DNA of 64,000 bases from JAEZDP01 sp044508265 (GCA_044508265.1 JBIQIB010000004.1:1-64000), one strand, 5' to 3'; positions 10,419 to 22,329 are shown, counted from the stretch's first letter. A program made the numbers and translations. Notes: a model not told the origin generated them from the letters alone.

Positions 10419-11315
10419 TTACGCCTTGTGTGAAGCGCTCTCGCGGAGCTCGGCGGCCCGCGCAAACGCGTGGCGGCGTTCCTGCCGCCGCATGATCACC
10501 CACATCGAGACCATGCCGATCACGGTGAGGATGCCTCCCGCACGAACGAGGTTCATCGCCACGAGCCCGTACTTGCCGGTGGACGGGTCGTAGTGGAAGC
10601 AGTAGAGCAGCACGCTGTCCACCGGCGACGCGATCTTCTGGTCCGCCGCTTCGACGATGCCGAGGCGCAGGTCACGCGGTGCGAACTCGATGCCGTAGAA
10701 GTAGCGTGCAATCCGGCCCTCGGGCGTCAGCACGGTGATGCCGGCCGCGTGCGCGTACTGGTCGGTCTCGACGTCGTACGTGTACGAGAACCCCACCGTC
10801 CCGGCGAGCCTGTCGATCTCGGCCTTGGTTCCTGTGAGGAAGTGCCAGCCGCCTGCCGTCTCCGGCCGCCCGTACCGGTCGAGGTACGCGTCCTTCTTCG
10901 CCGCGGCGAGCCCCGGGCCCTCGCCCGGGTCGATGCTGACGATGACGACGTCGAACTCGCGGCCCGCGTCGAAGTTGATGCCCTTGAGCCCGCCCGTGAG
11001 CCCCGACAGCACCTGCGTGCACAGCATGGGGCACTCGTAGTACACGAGCGCGAGCACCACGGGACGCGCCCCGAAGTAGTCGCCGAGCCGCACCGTCGCG
11101 CCTGTCTCGTCCACGAACGACAGATCGCCCGGCACCTGGGTACCCAGGCGCTGTTCGAAGGACACCTCCTCGAGGCCCTTCGGACGCGCGTCCACCGGGA
11201 GTCCGGCGTCGGGCGTCAGGTTCCCCTGCGCCGCCGCCGGGCGCACGACCGCCGCCGCGACCGCCAGGGTCGCCAGCAGCGTCACAGCCCAACGCGTCGG
11301 CAGCGTCATGTTCAC
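10419..11315 (-). CDS. SCO1/SenC-family copper chaperone with C-terminal TM
   Basis: The 298-aa protein has a signal peptide (MNMTLPTRWAVTLLATLAVA) and a thioredoxin-like SCO domain with the copper motif YYECPMLCTQVL (CxxxC). The conserved downstream histidine is in QYAHAAGITVLTPEGRI. An additional C-terminal membrane helix (about 260-282, GILTVIGMVSMWVIM) follows. Known role: copper delivery or thiol reduction for CuA assembly. It lies 9 bp before ctaC, which fits that task. The CxxxC spacing is intact. Confidence 0.9.
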   Translation of the reverse strand: MNMTLPTRWAVTLLATLAVAAAVVRPAAAQGNLTPDAGLPVDARPKGLEEVSFEQRLGTQVPGDLSFVDETGATVRLGDYFGARPVVLALVYYECPMLCTQVLSGLTGGLKGINFDAGREFDVVIVSIDPGEGPGLAAAKKDAYLDRYGRPETAGGWHFLTGTKAEIDRLAGTVGFSYTYDVETDQYAHAAGITVLTPEGRIARYFYGIEFAPRDLRLGIVEAADQKIASPVDSVLLYCFHYDPSTGKYGLVAMNLVRAGGILTVIGMVSMWVIMRRQERRHAFARAAELRESASHKA

Positions 11316-11343
11316 AGTCCTCCAGTCAGTTACACGCCGGTGC

Positions 11344-11904
11344 TCAGGGCACCGGCTCGGTCACGGGCGCCGCCGTCTCATCGGCTGGCGCCTCGGCCTC
11401 GCCGTCGTCGGCAGCGTCGGCCGGGACCGCCTCGGGTGCGGGCTCGGGCTCTGCCACGGGCAGGCCGCGTTCGAGCGTCAGTTCGATGGCGCGCGCAATC
11501 GGCAGGTGCACCACGTTGTTGGCGCGGTCGACCCAGCCGTACGACTCGAGTCGCGCCGTGTGCCCGGCGCGGTACTCCGTCAGAGCCAGGGGCTCGTTGG
11601 TCAGCAGCGGCGGCCCGGCGGGCGTGCGACCTCCGGCCATCGTGTTCGGCGCATCCCGCGTCGGCGGACGCTCGGTCGGCGGGGGCTCGACCATCGAGCC
11701 GACGGCCTGCTGCCGGGCGGTGGCGCGGTTGTTGAGCCAGCGCATCGTGCCGTACATCAGCGCGATGACCAGGCCCATGACGATGACGAACCCGACTACC
11801 AGCTTACCGAATTTGTCGAGGTTGATGTCGGTCGTCTCATGGTTTATGGGGCCGCCGGCGTGCGGCGCGTGCCCCCCGGGCGCGTGTCCGTGCTCAGTGG
11901 CCAT
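11344..11904 (-). CDS. Single-TM protein in the ACIII/caa3 operon
   Basis: The 186-aa product has a His/Gly-rich N-terminus (MATEHGHAPGGHAPHAGGP), one helix (about 35-55, LVVGFVIVMGLVIALMYGT), a Pro-rich linker, and an exported domain containing ESYGWVDRANNVVHLPIARAIELTLE. The tail is acidic and Pro/Ala-rich. The segment YGWVD...VHLPIDRAM is recurrent in small proteins linked to ACIII or oxidase clusters in Acidobacteriota, and it resembles a cytochrome bc/oxidase assembly tail; this is recalled, not verified. The start at 11904 overlaps the actF end by 11 bp. It could be a small ACIII subunit or an oxidase assembly factor. Confidence 0.7.
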   Translation of the reverse strand: MATEHGHAPGGHAPHAGGPINHETTDINLDKFGKLVVGFVIVMGLVIALMYGTMRWLNNRATARQQAVGSMVEPPPTERPPTRDAPNTMAGGRTPAGPPLLTNEPLALTEYRAGHTARLESYGWVDRANNVVHLPIARAIELTLERGLPVAEPEPAPEAVPADAADDGEAEAPADETAAPVTEPVP

Positions 11905-13084
11905 CGGCAAGGGCCTCCGCCATGTAAGGATCGCCCACGGGCACCAGCGCACGCGACCGGAGGTAGTGGCAGAAGAGCCCCACCCACAGGCCGAGCAGGC
12001 CGACGACCGCGGCGACGTCAATCCAGTGCAGGCTCGGCGCGCTGCCGGGCTTCACCCACGGCGCGACCAGCCAGTACGTGTCCACGTAGCGCATCACCAG
12101 CATGAAGGCCGCCACGGCGACCAGCCGGCGCGACGCCCGCTTCGTGGGCCGGAACAGCAGCAGCGTCCACGGCAGCACGAAGTGACCGAGGATGACCACG
12201 AGCGTGATGACCGTCCAGCCGCCCCCCAGCCGCTGCAGGTAATAGGGAATCTCTTCCGGCAAATTCGCCGACCAGATGATCAGGAACTGCGAGTACGAGA
12301 GATACGCCCACAGCATGATGAAGGCGAACAGCAGCGTGCCGTAGTCGTGGAACTTGTCGGTGGTGATGACCTTCGACATCCGGCCGTCACGGCTGACGAG
12401 GAACGCGATGGTGATCGTGAAGGCCAGCGCGGTGAGCGTCTGTCCCATCATGATCCACAGGCCGAAGATCGTCGAGAACCAGTGCGGGTCGAGCGACATG
12501 ATCCAGTCGACCGACGCGAAGGTGATGGTGAGCGCGTAGATCAGCAGGCCCGGTCCCGCGATGTTCTCGAACCTGGTGAAGTGCACGGCCTCGGTGTCCT
12601 GCCGTGCCGACATGCGCGGCAGCACCAGGCCGAGGAACGACCAGATCGCGAAGTAGACGACCGCACGGATCAGGAATCCCGTCTGGTTCAGGTAGATCGA
12701 CTTCTCCGCGACGATCGGGTCGTTGGCGACGACGTCGGCGTGCGACCACTCGTACAGCGTGTGCATCCCGAAGACGATCGGGAGGAACAGCAGCGCCATC
12801 AACGGGATGGTGCGCGAGGCCGCCTCGAACGTCCGGCGGATGACGAGGCCCCACCCGCCGCCTGTGAGGTGGTGCAGCATCAGCAGCGCCAGGGCTCCGA
12901 GCGGAAGGCTCAGCACGAAGAAGTACGCGAGCATCCACGACCGGTAGAACTGGTCGGCGTTGGTCACGAAGCCGATGGCCGTGGCCACCAGGCCGAGCCC
13001 GCCGAGGCCGAGCGCGATGCGCTGCAGCGATGCGACCTGCGGGGGCGCCTGGAAGTCTTCGGCCCTGATGACCGGCTCAGTCAT
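11894..13084 (-). CDS. actF: Alternative Complex III quinol-oxidising membrane subunit ActF
   Basis: This 396-aa polytopic NrfD/PsrC-like protein has about ten helices and, together with ActC, would form the membrane core of ACIII. Recognisable segments are YRSWMLAYFFVLSLPLGALALL, LRMSAR-type loop LPRMSARQDTEAV, and SYSQFLIIWSANLPEEIPYYL, which is typical of ActF. Two in-frame starts exist (13102 and 13084). GAAGGAGG lies about 8 nt before the 13084 ATG, which decides that start and gives the sequence MTEPVIRAEDF. It overlaps the actE end by 8 bp. Confidence 0.9.
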   Translation of the reverse strand: MTEPVIRAEDFQAPPQVASLQRIALGLGGLGLVATAIGFVTNADQFYRSWMLAYFFVLSLPLGALALLMLHHLTGGGWGLVIRRTFEAASRTIPLMALLFLPIVFGMHTLYEWSHADVVANDPIVAEKSIYLNQTGFLIRAVVYFAIWSFLGLVLPRMSARQDTEAVHFTRFENIAGPGLLIYALTITFASVDWIMSLDPHWFSTIFGLWIMMGQTLTALAFTITIAFLVSRDGRMSKVITTDKFHDYGTLLFAFIMLWAYLSYSQFLIIWSANLPEEIPYYLQRLGGGWTVITLVVILGHFVLPWTLLLFRPTKRASRRLVAVAAFMLVMRYVDTYWLVAPWVKPGSAPSLHWIDVAAVVGLLGLWVGLFCHYLRSRALVPVGDPYMAEALADGH

Positions 13085-13751
13085 GAGTCGCCCCTCCTTC
13101 ATGGGACGTGCCGGTGGCGGGCGTCTCGCCGCGCTCGAGCGCGCCGCGCACGTCGGCCGGGACGTCGTCGAGCGTGGCGCCCTGGCTCAGCTGCAGCGCC
13201 CGGATGTAGGCGACGATGGCCCAGCGATCGCGGGGCGGAATCTGTGCCGCGTAGCTCGGCATCTGTCCGAATCCGTTGGTGATGACGTCGAAGAAGTAGC
13301 CCACGCGCTCGTCGCGCAGGCGCGGGTCGTGGAACGACACCGGGCGCTTGAAGCCGCGGCGCACCACCATGCCGTCGCCGTCGCCGAGCTGCGAATGGCA
13401 GGGCGCGCAGTAGATGTTGAAGCGCTCCTGGCCGCGCTCGAGCAGCCCGCGATCCACCACGATCTCGGACGGCAGGCTGGTGACGAGGTCGCCGTCCGCC
13501 CCCATCGCCGTGTAGAACAGGTCGTTGTCGCGCAGCATGCCGCGCGCGACGGTGCCTTCGACGTACGGCCGCATCGACCGCTTGTCGGCGAAGAAGTCGT
13601 TGGCCTCGAACGCCTCGAAGCGGGGCGTGTCGTGCATGTCCTGCCGGCAGCCGGCCAGGGCGGCGGTAGACAGCAGCACGCCGGCGACGAGCGCCAGACC
13701 GGGCCGGCGCCGCCGCGCCGGCGTCATGACTGCGCCAGTGTTGGTGCTCAC
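13077..13751 (-). CDS. actE: Alternative Complex III monohaem cytochrome c lipoprotein ActE
   Basis: The 224-aa protein has a lipoprotein signal ending in the lipobox LAGC (about residue 35) and a cytochrome c domain with haem site CAPCH in RFNIYCAPCHSQLGDG. The likely Met ligand is in GFGQMPSYAAQI. Known role: one of the haem subunits of ACIII, passing electrons out to cytochrome c or directly to a caa3 oxidase. It overlaps actD by 4 bp (13748-13751) and actF by 8 bp. Confidence 0.92.
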   Translation of the reverse strand: MSTNTGAVMTPARRRRPGLALVAGVLLSTAALAGCRQDMHDTPRFEAFEANDFFADKRSMRPYVEGTVARGMLRDNDLFYTAMGADGDLVTSLPSEIVVDRGLLERGQERFNIYCAPCHSQLGDGDGMVVRRGFKRPVSFHDPRLRDERVGYFFDVITNGFGQMPSYAAQIPPRDRWAIVAYIRALQLSQGATLDDVPADVRGALERGETPATGTSHEGGATHD

Positions 13752-14299
13752 GGTGCGACCTCACTCACGGCCGACGCGCCGAGCTGCTCGAGGAAGCGCG
13801 CGGTGGCCTCCCTGTCGAACTTCTCGTCGTCGGCCTCGACGCACAGGAAGAAGCCCGTGCTCGTGGCCTTCTCGCGGAAGGCCGGGACGTTGAACAGCGG
13901 ATGGTACGGCCGCGGCAGCCCGTTGAGCACGACCATCCCGATCACCGTGGACAGCGCAGCCAGGAGGATCGTCGTCTCGTAGGTCGGGATCGCGAAGGCC
14001 GGCCAGCTGTTGAGCGGACGTCCGCCGATGTTGAGCGGGTAGTCGATGACCGACGTCCAGTAGCAGAGCGCGAAGCCGGCAATCAGGCCGATCACGCCGC
14101 CGACGAAGCAGAACTTCGCGATCCAGCGGTCCTCGTACCCCATCGCCTCCGGCAGGCCGTGAACCGGCACCGGCGTAAAGGCGTCGATGCGCCGGTAACC
14201 CTCCGCGTAGGTGGCGCGGGCCGCACGCACCAACTCCGTGGCATCGGCGAACTCGGCGAGCAGGCCGTACGTGCCGGGCTGTGGCGTGGTGTCAGCCAT
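13748..14299 (-). CDS. actD: Alternative Complex III membrane subunit ActD
   Basis: The 183-aa protein has an N-terminal soluble region (YGLLAEFADATELVRAARATY, then RRIDAFTPVPVHGLPEAMG), two transmembrane helices (about 65-85 and 100-120) and a short C-terminal domain. This is the DUF3341 layout of ActD. The open frame runs further upstream, but the family start MADTTPQPGTYGLLAEF at 14299 sits 1 bp after the actC stop codon and is preferred. It has no cofactor motifs and a structural role. Confidence 0.88.
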   Translation of the reverse strand: MADTTPQPGTYGLLAEFADATELVRAARATYAEGYRRIDAFTPVPVHGLPEAMGYEDRWIAKFCFVGGVIGLIAGFALCYWTSVIDYPLNIGGRPLNSWPAFAIPTYETTILLAALSTVIGMVVLNGLPRPYHPLFNVPAFREKATSTGFFLCVEADDEKFDREATARFLEQLGASAVSEVAP

Positions 14300-14300
14300 G

Positions 14301-15710
14301 CTAGTTGCTCTCCTTGGGGACGACCGGCTGCCCGGCGCGATCCTCCGCCCGGGCATGTGCCGCCGGCGTAAGGGTCCGGAGCTCGAACACCGCGATGACG
14401 GGCAGCACCCGGATGAACAGATAGAACAGCGTCAGGAACAGGCCCATCGTGCCGATGAACGTGGACCAATCCCAGAACGTGCCCGCGTACATCCCCCACG
14501 ACCCCGGCAGGAAGTCACGGTGCAGCGAGGTGATGACGATGATGAAGCGCTCGAGCCACATCCCCACGTTCACCGCCATGCAGATGGCAAACAGGATGGG
14601 CACCGACCGCCGGATGCGCCTGAACCACAGCAGCTGCGGGATGACGCCATTGCAGAGGATGAGGGTCCAGTACTGCAGCGCATACGGGCCGGTCATCCGG
14701 TTGTAGATCATGTACTGCTCGAACTGATTCGCGCTGTACCAGCCGAAGAACGCCTCCATGCAGTAGCCGTAGAAGACGATGAGCCCGGTGGCCAGCGTCA
14801 CCTTGGCCATGTTGTCGACGTGGCGGTCCGTGATGAAGTCGTGCAGGCCGTAGAGCGCCCGCAGCGGCAGCATCAGCGTGAGCACCATCGCGAACCCGGC
14901 GTAGATCGCGCCCGCGACGAAGTAGGGCGGGAAGATCGTGGCGTGCCAGCCGGGGATGAGCGAGACCGCGAAGTCGAAGCTCACCACGGTGTGCACCGAG
15001 AGGACGAGCGGCGTGCTCAGGCCCGACAGCAGCAGCGTCGTCGTCTCGTAGCGCTGCCAGTGCACCGCCGAGCCGCGCCAGCCCAGCGAGAAGATGCCGT
15101 AGATCCGGCGCGCCAGCGTCGTCTTGGCGCGGTCGCGCATCGTCGCCAGGTCGGGGATCATCCCGACGTACCAGAACACGATCGAGACCGTGGCGTAGGT
15201 CGAGACCGCAAAGACGTCCCAGATCAGCGGGCTGCGGAAGTTCGGCCACAGCGCCATCGTGTTGGGATAGGGCAGCAGCCAGTAGATCGCGAGCCACGGA
15301 CGGCCGGTGTGGAAGATCGGGAAGATGGCCGCGCACATGACGGCGAAGACCGTCATGGCTTCCGCCGCGCGCGCGATCGACATGCGCCAGTGCTGCCGGA
15401 AGAGCAGCAGGATGGCCGAGATCAGCGTGCCGGCGTGGCCGATGCCGATCCACCAGACGAAGTTGATGATCGCGAAGCCCCAGCCGACGGGGTTGTTGAC
15501 GCCCCAGATGCCGGTGCCCTCGAACACGAGGTAGGCAATCGACACCAGCAGCAGCTGCAGGATGCTGAAGCCGATCAGGAAGCCGATGAACCAGCTGAGC
15601 GGCGTCCGCCCCGTGATGAGGCCGCTGATCTTGTCGGTGATCGAGCCGAAGTTGTGCCCGGGCGCAATGAAGCGCTCTCCGGGAACCGTTTCCTTGGCGT
15701 GGTCTAGCAC
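14301..15710 (-). CDS. actC: Alternative Complex III NrfD-like subunit ActC
   Basis: This 469-aa, about ten-helix membrane protein of the NrfD/PsrC family is the probable quinol-binding subunit of ACIII. Segments matching the family include WFIGFLIGFSILQLLLVSI, WGFAIINFVWWIGIGHAGTL, IFPIFHTGRPWLAIYWL and FYGYCMEAFFGWYSANQFE. It is preceded by actB with a 55-bp gap and followed immediately by actD. It would work next to the iron-sulfur subunit ActB on the periplasmic face. Confidence 0.93.
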   Translation of the reverse strand: MLDHAKETVPGERFIAPGHNFGSITDKISGLITGRTPLSWFIGFLIGFSILQLLLVSIAYLVFEGTGIWGVNNPVGWGFAIINFVWWIGIGHAGTLISAILLLFRQHWRMSIARAAEAMTVFAVMCAAIFPIFHTGRPWLAIYWLLPYPNTMALWPNFRSPLIWDVFAVSTYATVSIVFWYVGMIPDLATMRDRAKTTLARRIYGIFSLGWRGSAVHWQRYETTTLLLSGLSTPLVLSVHTVVSFDFAVSLIPGWHATIFPPYFVAGAIYAGFAMVLTLMLPLRALYGLHDFITDRHVDNMAKVTLATGLIVFYGYCMEAFFGWYSANQFEQYMIYNRMTGPYALQYWTLILCNGVIPQLLWFRRIRRSVPILFAICMAVNVGMWLERFIIVITSLHRDFLPGSWGMYAGTFWDWSTFIGTMGLFLTLFYLFIRVLPVIAVFELRTLTPAAHARAEDRAGQPVVPKESN

Positions 15711-15765
15711 GGCATTGCCTCTCTGGCCTCACCTGTGACCGGGGACCGCCTCGCGGCCGGCCCGA

Positions 15766-18837
<3,072 letters not shown>

Positions 18838-18927
18838 GGTTCACAACGATACGGCCGGAGCGATCTCCGACAGCAGGCAGGGATCGGGGCCGCATCCCGT
18901 ATCCACGTGCACTCTGCCATCGCGTTC

Positions 18928-19578
18928 TCATCGATGGCACGTCGAGCAGGACGTCAGGCTCTGGATGTTGTACTCACGCACGAGCTGTCGGCCGATCTCA
19001 CGCTGATCGCCGGCCGGCTGGTACCCCATCGTGAACACCGCCTCGCGCGGGCGGACGAACTTCTCGGGCTCGCGGTGGCATTCCAGGCACCACTCCATCT
19101 GCAGGCTGTTCACCTGCTGGATGCCCGGCATCTGGTCGATGCGCCCATGGCAGGTCTCGCAGCCCACGCCCTTCTTGATGTGGATGGAGTGGTTGAAGTA
19201 GACGAAGTCGGGCAGGTCGTGGACGCGGATCCACTCGAGCGACTCGCCCGTCTCGAAGCTGGCGCGCACCGGCTCCAGATACGGGCTCTGTGCCCAGATC
19301 TGCGAGTGGCAGTTCATGCACGTCTGCGTGGGCGGGATGGTCGCCGTCGCCGCGTTCTCCACGGTCGTGTGGCAGTACCGGCAGTCGAGGCCGACGCCGC
19401 CGACGTGATGCAGGTGGCTGAACTGCACCGGCTGATCGACGTTGGAATTGGCGGCCGTGACCAGGTCCGATCGCATCAACGTCACGATGGTCCAGCCCAG
19501 AAACCCGACCACCAGCAGGAGGCCGAACAGCGTGAACCGGGCAACAGCGTTGGCACTTCTCGGAAAGAGTTGGCTCAT
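18928..19578 (-). CDS. actA: Alternative Complex III pentahaem cytochrome c ActA
   Basis: The 216-aa protein has one N-terminal membrane anchor (about 12-32) and five haem-binding CxxCH motifs in order: CRYCH, CMNCH, CETCH, CLECH and CSTCH. This is the ActA pattern. The motif NHSIHIKKGVGCETCHGRIDQM supplies extra His ligands. It is the first gene of the respiratory operon, with a 423-bp non-coding region in front. The start codon context MSQLFPRSANAVARFTLFG fits a short cytoplasmic tail before the anchor. Confidence 0.93.
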   Translation of the reverse strand: MSQLFPRSANAVARFTLFGLLLVVGFLGWTIVTLMRSDLVTAANSNVDQPVQFSHLHHVGGVGLDCRYCHTTVENAATATIPPTQTCMNCHSQIWAQSPYLEPVRASFETGESLEWIRVHDLPDFVYFNHSIHIKKGVGCETCHGRIDQMPGIQQVNSLQMEWCLECHREPEKFVRPREAVFTMGYQPAGDQREIGRQLVREYNIQSLTSCSTCHR

Positions 19579-19802
19579 GACTCAGGCACACGCCACAGGC
19601 TGGCGCCGTCGTAGCGCCGTAGGCGGCGGTATTCTCCCACACTCCGCGAGCGTCGTGGGTAGATATCGGGCGTCTCGACGACGCAGGGTCGCACGCCCGT
19701 CCTCGCGGCAGCGCACGCACCGTGCAGTCGCGCGCTCGGCGCGGCTGGACGCGAACGCACACAGGCTGACACACCGCCCGGAATGGTCGCGCTGGTGGAT
19801 TA

Positions 19803-19818
19803 TGTGAAACGTTTCACA
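19803..19818. promoter_or_regulatory. Palindromic operator, CRP/FNR-like (TGTGA-N6-TCACA)
   Basis: TGTGAAACGTTTCACA is a perfect 16-bp palindrome that matches the CRP half-sites TGTGA and TCACA at the standard 6-bp spacing. The core TGAAACGTTTCA also fits the LacI-family pattern with a central CG. It lies 225 bp upstream of the actA start and 184 bp upstream of the 20002 start, so it could serve either gene. Which regulator binds is unknown. Confidence 0.5.
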
Positions 19819-19947
19819 AGCGGTCAACTGCGACTCGAACGGTCGCAAATCGGTTCGCGAGACCTGACGCGTCGATCTGCAGGCAGGCCGCCGGACATCG
19901 GGACGCGCCGCCAGGCCAGCACGAGACGCGATCCATTGCATGGCTGC

Positions 19948-19989
19948 TCCTATCGTACTCGCGGTCCGTCCCTGCCGCGTGCGATAGGA
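19948..19989 (+). promoter_or_regulatory. Inverted repeat overlapping the ribosome binding site
   Basis: Outer arms TCCTATCG (19948-19955) and CGATAGGA (19982-19989) pair perfectly, and inner arms CGCGG (19960-19964) and CCGCG (19975-19979) pair inside them. The 3' outer arm contains the AGGA that begins the purine-rich Shine-Dalgarno region before the ATG at 20002. The structure could hide the ribosome binding site or act as an operator. Confidence 0.4.
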
Positions 19990-20001
19990 TGAAGAGACGC
20001 C

Positions 20002-20652
20002 ATGAGCTACTTCAGCGACCAGGAACGTGAAGCCCTCGCTGCCCGGCTCGAGCCGATGACGCATCCCGTGCGGCTGGTGCTGTTCACCCAGGCCATCGGA
20101 TGCGAGTCGTGCGCGGCGACCGAGCGCATCATCCGCGGCCTGGCCGAGGTGAGCCCGCTGCTCACCATCGACGTGAAGAACCCCGTGCTCGACGCGGAGG
20201 ACGCCGCCGCCTACGGCGTGTCGCGGGTGCCGGGGCTGGCGATCGTCGGCGAGCGCGACTACGGTCTGCGCTTCTACGGCGCGCCGGACGGTTACGAGAT
20301 GGTGTCGCTGCTCGAAGGGATCCTGCTCGCATCGGCCGGCGACTCGCAGCTGAGCGACGAGGCGCGCGCCGCCATCGCGGGCCTGTCGACGCCGCGGCAC
20401 CTGCAGGTCTTCTCGACGCCCACCTGCCCGCACTGCCCGAAGGCCGTCCGCCTCGGCTGGCAGATGGCCATCGAGAGCGAACATGTGCGCACCGACGCCA
20501 TCTCCGCCGTCGAGTACCCGGACCTCGTGCAGCAGCATCGCGTGACGGGCGTGCCGAAGACCGTGATCAACGACACTGCCGATATCCTCGGTGCGGTTCC
20601 CGAGACGCAGTTCGTTGAGACAGTCGTGGGAGCCGAAGCCCCGGCGTCCTGA
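20002..20652 (+). CDS. Protein disulfide oxidoreductase-like, two thioredoxin folds
   Basis: The 216-aa product has two thioredoxin/glutaredoxin-like modules. Module one (about 1-105) has active site CESC (IGCESCAATERI) and cis-Pro region SRVPGLAI. Module two (about 120-210) has CPHC (TPTCPHCPKAVRL) and TGVPKTVI. This is the layout of PDO proteins known from thermophiles and many bacteria. There is no signal peptide, so it is probably cytoplasmic thiol-disulfide exchange. The purine-rich AGGATGAAGAG precedes the ATG at a suitable distance. It stands 24 bp before an exported TPR-like protein; a functional link is not evident. Confidence 0.85.
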   Translation: MSYFSDQEREALAARLEPMTHPVRLVLFTQAIGCESCAATERIIRGLAEVSPLLTIDVKNPVLDAEDAAAYGVSRVPGLAIVGERDYGLRFYGAPDGYEMVSLLEGILLASAGDSQLSDEARAAIAGLSTPRHLQVFSTPTCPHCPKAVRLGWQMAIESEHVRTDAISAVEYPDLVQQHRVTGVPKTVINDTADILGAVPETQFVETVVGAEAPAS

Positions 20653-20676
20653 CGACCGGCTCCCGAAGGAGCCGCC

Positions 20677-22317
20677 GTGTCCTGCTCAGCCATCCGCGGC
20701 GCCATCTTCAGCGCCGTGTTGTTTCTGTTGCTCGCGCCCTCGTGGTCGTCGGCGCAACACGCGGGCCACGCAGGCCACGGGCCTGCCTCGACCTCGGTCG
20801 GCACCGTCTCGTTTCCGACGAGCTGCGCCGCCGCGGCACGCCCGGACGTCGAGCGTGCCGTCGCGCTGCTGCACTCGTTCTGGTTCCCGGCGGCGATCGA
20901 GGCCTTCGATGCCGCGCTCGAGGTCGACCCTGGCTGTGCCATGGCGTGGTGGGGGAAGGCCATGAGCTACTGGGGCAATCCGTTTGCGCCAGCTCGATCC
21001 GCCGCGGCGCTCGCGTTCGGCCTCGAGGCGTCCCGCAAGGCACAGGCGCTCCAGGCGACTCCGCGCGAGCGTGCGCTCATCGACGCGGTCTCGGAGCTGT
21101 TCCAGGGCCACGACTCGCGTAGCAACAGGCAACGCGTGCAGGCCTATGCGGCAGCAATGGCCGCAGCCGCCAGGGCCCATCCGGACGACAGCGAGATCGC
21201 GATCTTCCACGCGCTCGCGATCACGCAGGCGGCCGACCCATCGGACAAGACATACGCGTCCCTGCTGAAGGCCGGGGCGTTGCTCGAGGCGCAGTTCGAC
21301 GCGCACCCCGATCATCCCGGCATCGCACACTACATCATCCACAGCTACGATGTGCCCGCGCTGGCCGCCCGTGCGCTCGACGCCGCCCGGCGCTATGCAT
21401 CGCTTGCGCCTGCGGTGCCGCACGCCCTGCACATGCCCTCCCATACGTTCACGAGGCTCGGGCTGTGGCAGGAGTCGATTGCGGCCAACCTTGCATCGGC
21501 CGATGCCGCACGCTCCCACGGATCGACGTCCGAGGAACTGCACGCGCTCGATTACCAGGCGTACGCATATCTGCAGATCGGTCAGGATGCGGCGGTGGCG
21601 CGCATCGTCGAGGCGCTGCCGGTACTGGTGGAGCACGTCGACATGGACGGCACGGCCAGCGCCGCGCCGCCCGTCGCGGGCATCTACGCCGCGACGGCCA
21701 TACCGGCGCGCTACGCCATGGAACGAGGTGACTGGGCCGCGGCGGCCGCGCTTCCGCCCCGGCGCACCGCGCTGCCCTTTGCGGACCTGATGACGTTCCT
21801 CGCCCGGGCCATCGGCGCAGCACGCAGCGGCGCACCGGCGCGTGCGACAGCAGACATCGCGGTGCTGCGCGAGCTTCGCACCGCCATGGAGACGGGCGAC
21901 TATGCCGCGCTCGTCGGCGACGCGATCGTCGCCGAAGACGCCGCGACGGCATGGCAGTCGTTCGCGTCTGGCCAGGAGGACGCGGCGCTGCAGCAGATGC
22001 GCACTGCGGCCGACCGCCAGGATGCTGGCGAGAAGAGCGCGGTGTCGCCAGGTCCTCTGGCGCCTGCACGTGAGCTGCTGGCCGAGATGTTGATGGCAGC
22101 GGGCCGGCCCGTCGACGCGTGGCGCGAGTACGAAGCGGTGCTGCAGCGCGAGCCCGGGCGCCTTCGGTCGATGGCTGGGGCAGCAACGGCGGCCCTGGCC
22201 GCAGGCGATGCCGAAGCGGCACGACGACACGCGTCCGCGGCGCTCGCGATGTGCGCTGCGGCCGATCGTCCTGGTCGTCCGATCTTCGAGGAGTTGCGGG
22301 CGCTGGCCCGCAGGTGA
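20677..22317 (+). CDS. Exported TPR-like repeat protein
   Basis: The 546-aa product has a signal peptide (about 1-27, hydrophobic FSAVLFLLLAPSWSSA) followed by His-rich HAGHAGHGP. The remainder is an all-helical, Ala-rich repeat protein. Segments such as CAMAWWGKAMSYWGNPFAP, GIAHYIIHSYDVPALAARAL and AVPHALHMPSHTFTRLGLW recall a family of tetratricopeptide-like proteins common in soil bacteria. The role is unknown, probably protein-protein contact in the periplasm. The start is GTG at 20677, supported by GAAGGAG 7 nt upstream. The stop codon lies in a short palindrome shared with the converging DUF192 gene. Confidence 0.78.
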   Translation: MSCSAIRGAIFSAVLFLLLAPSWSSAQHAGHAGHGPASTSVGTVSFPTSCAAAARPDVERAVALLHSFWFPAAIEAFDAALEVDPGCAMAWWGKAMSYWGNPFAPARSAAALAFGLEASRKAQALQATPRERALIDAVSELFQGHDSRSNRQRVQAYAAAMAAAARAHPDDSEIAIFHALAITQAADPSDKTYASLLKAGALLEAQFDAHPDHPGIAHYIIHSYDVPALAARALDAARRYASLAPAVPHALHMPSHTFTRLGLWQESIAANLASADAARSHGSTSEELHALDYQAYAYLQIGQDAAVARIVEALPVLVEHVDMDGTASAAPPVAGIYAATAIPARYAMERGDWAAAAALPPRRTALPFADLMTFLARAIGAARSGAPARATADIAVLRELRTAMETGDYAALVGDAIVAEDAATAWQSFASGQEDAALQQMRTAADRQDAGEKSAVSPGPLAPARELLAEMLMAAGRPVDAWREYEAVLQREPGRLRSMAGAATAALAAGDAEAARRHASAALAMCAAADRPGRPIFEELRALARR

Positions 22318-22329
22318 CGGCTGCCGTCA
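22315..22329. repeat. Short palindrome joining two converging stop codons
   Basis: TGACGG-CTG-CCGTCA forms a perfect 6-bp stem with a 3-nt loop. The TGA of the plus-strand gene (22315-22317) and the TGA of the minus-strand gene (22327-22329) are the two ends of the stem. It may help termination but is short. Confidence 0.35.

Larger units (their letters stand above)
19579..20001. other. Divergent intergenic region, actA / thioredoxin-fold gene
   Basis: No credible gene was found in these 423 bp. The region holds a 16-bp perfect palindrome (19803-19818) and a long imperfect inverted repeat (19948-19989) directly before the plus-strand gene. It must contain the actA operon promoter, but no convincing -35/-10 pair was identified on the minus strand. 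Confidence 0.6.

Noticed and set aside
19821..19947. Possible small gene upstream of the thioredoxin-fold gene
   Set aside because: The 69-codon frame is Arg/Thr-rich with no ribosome site or domain, so I treat it as non-coding.
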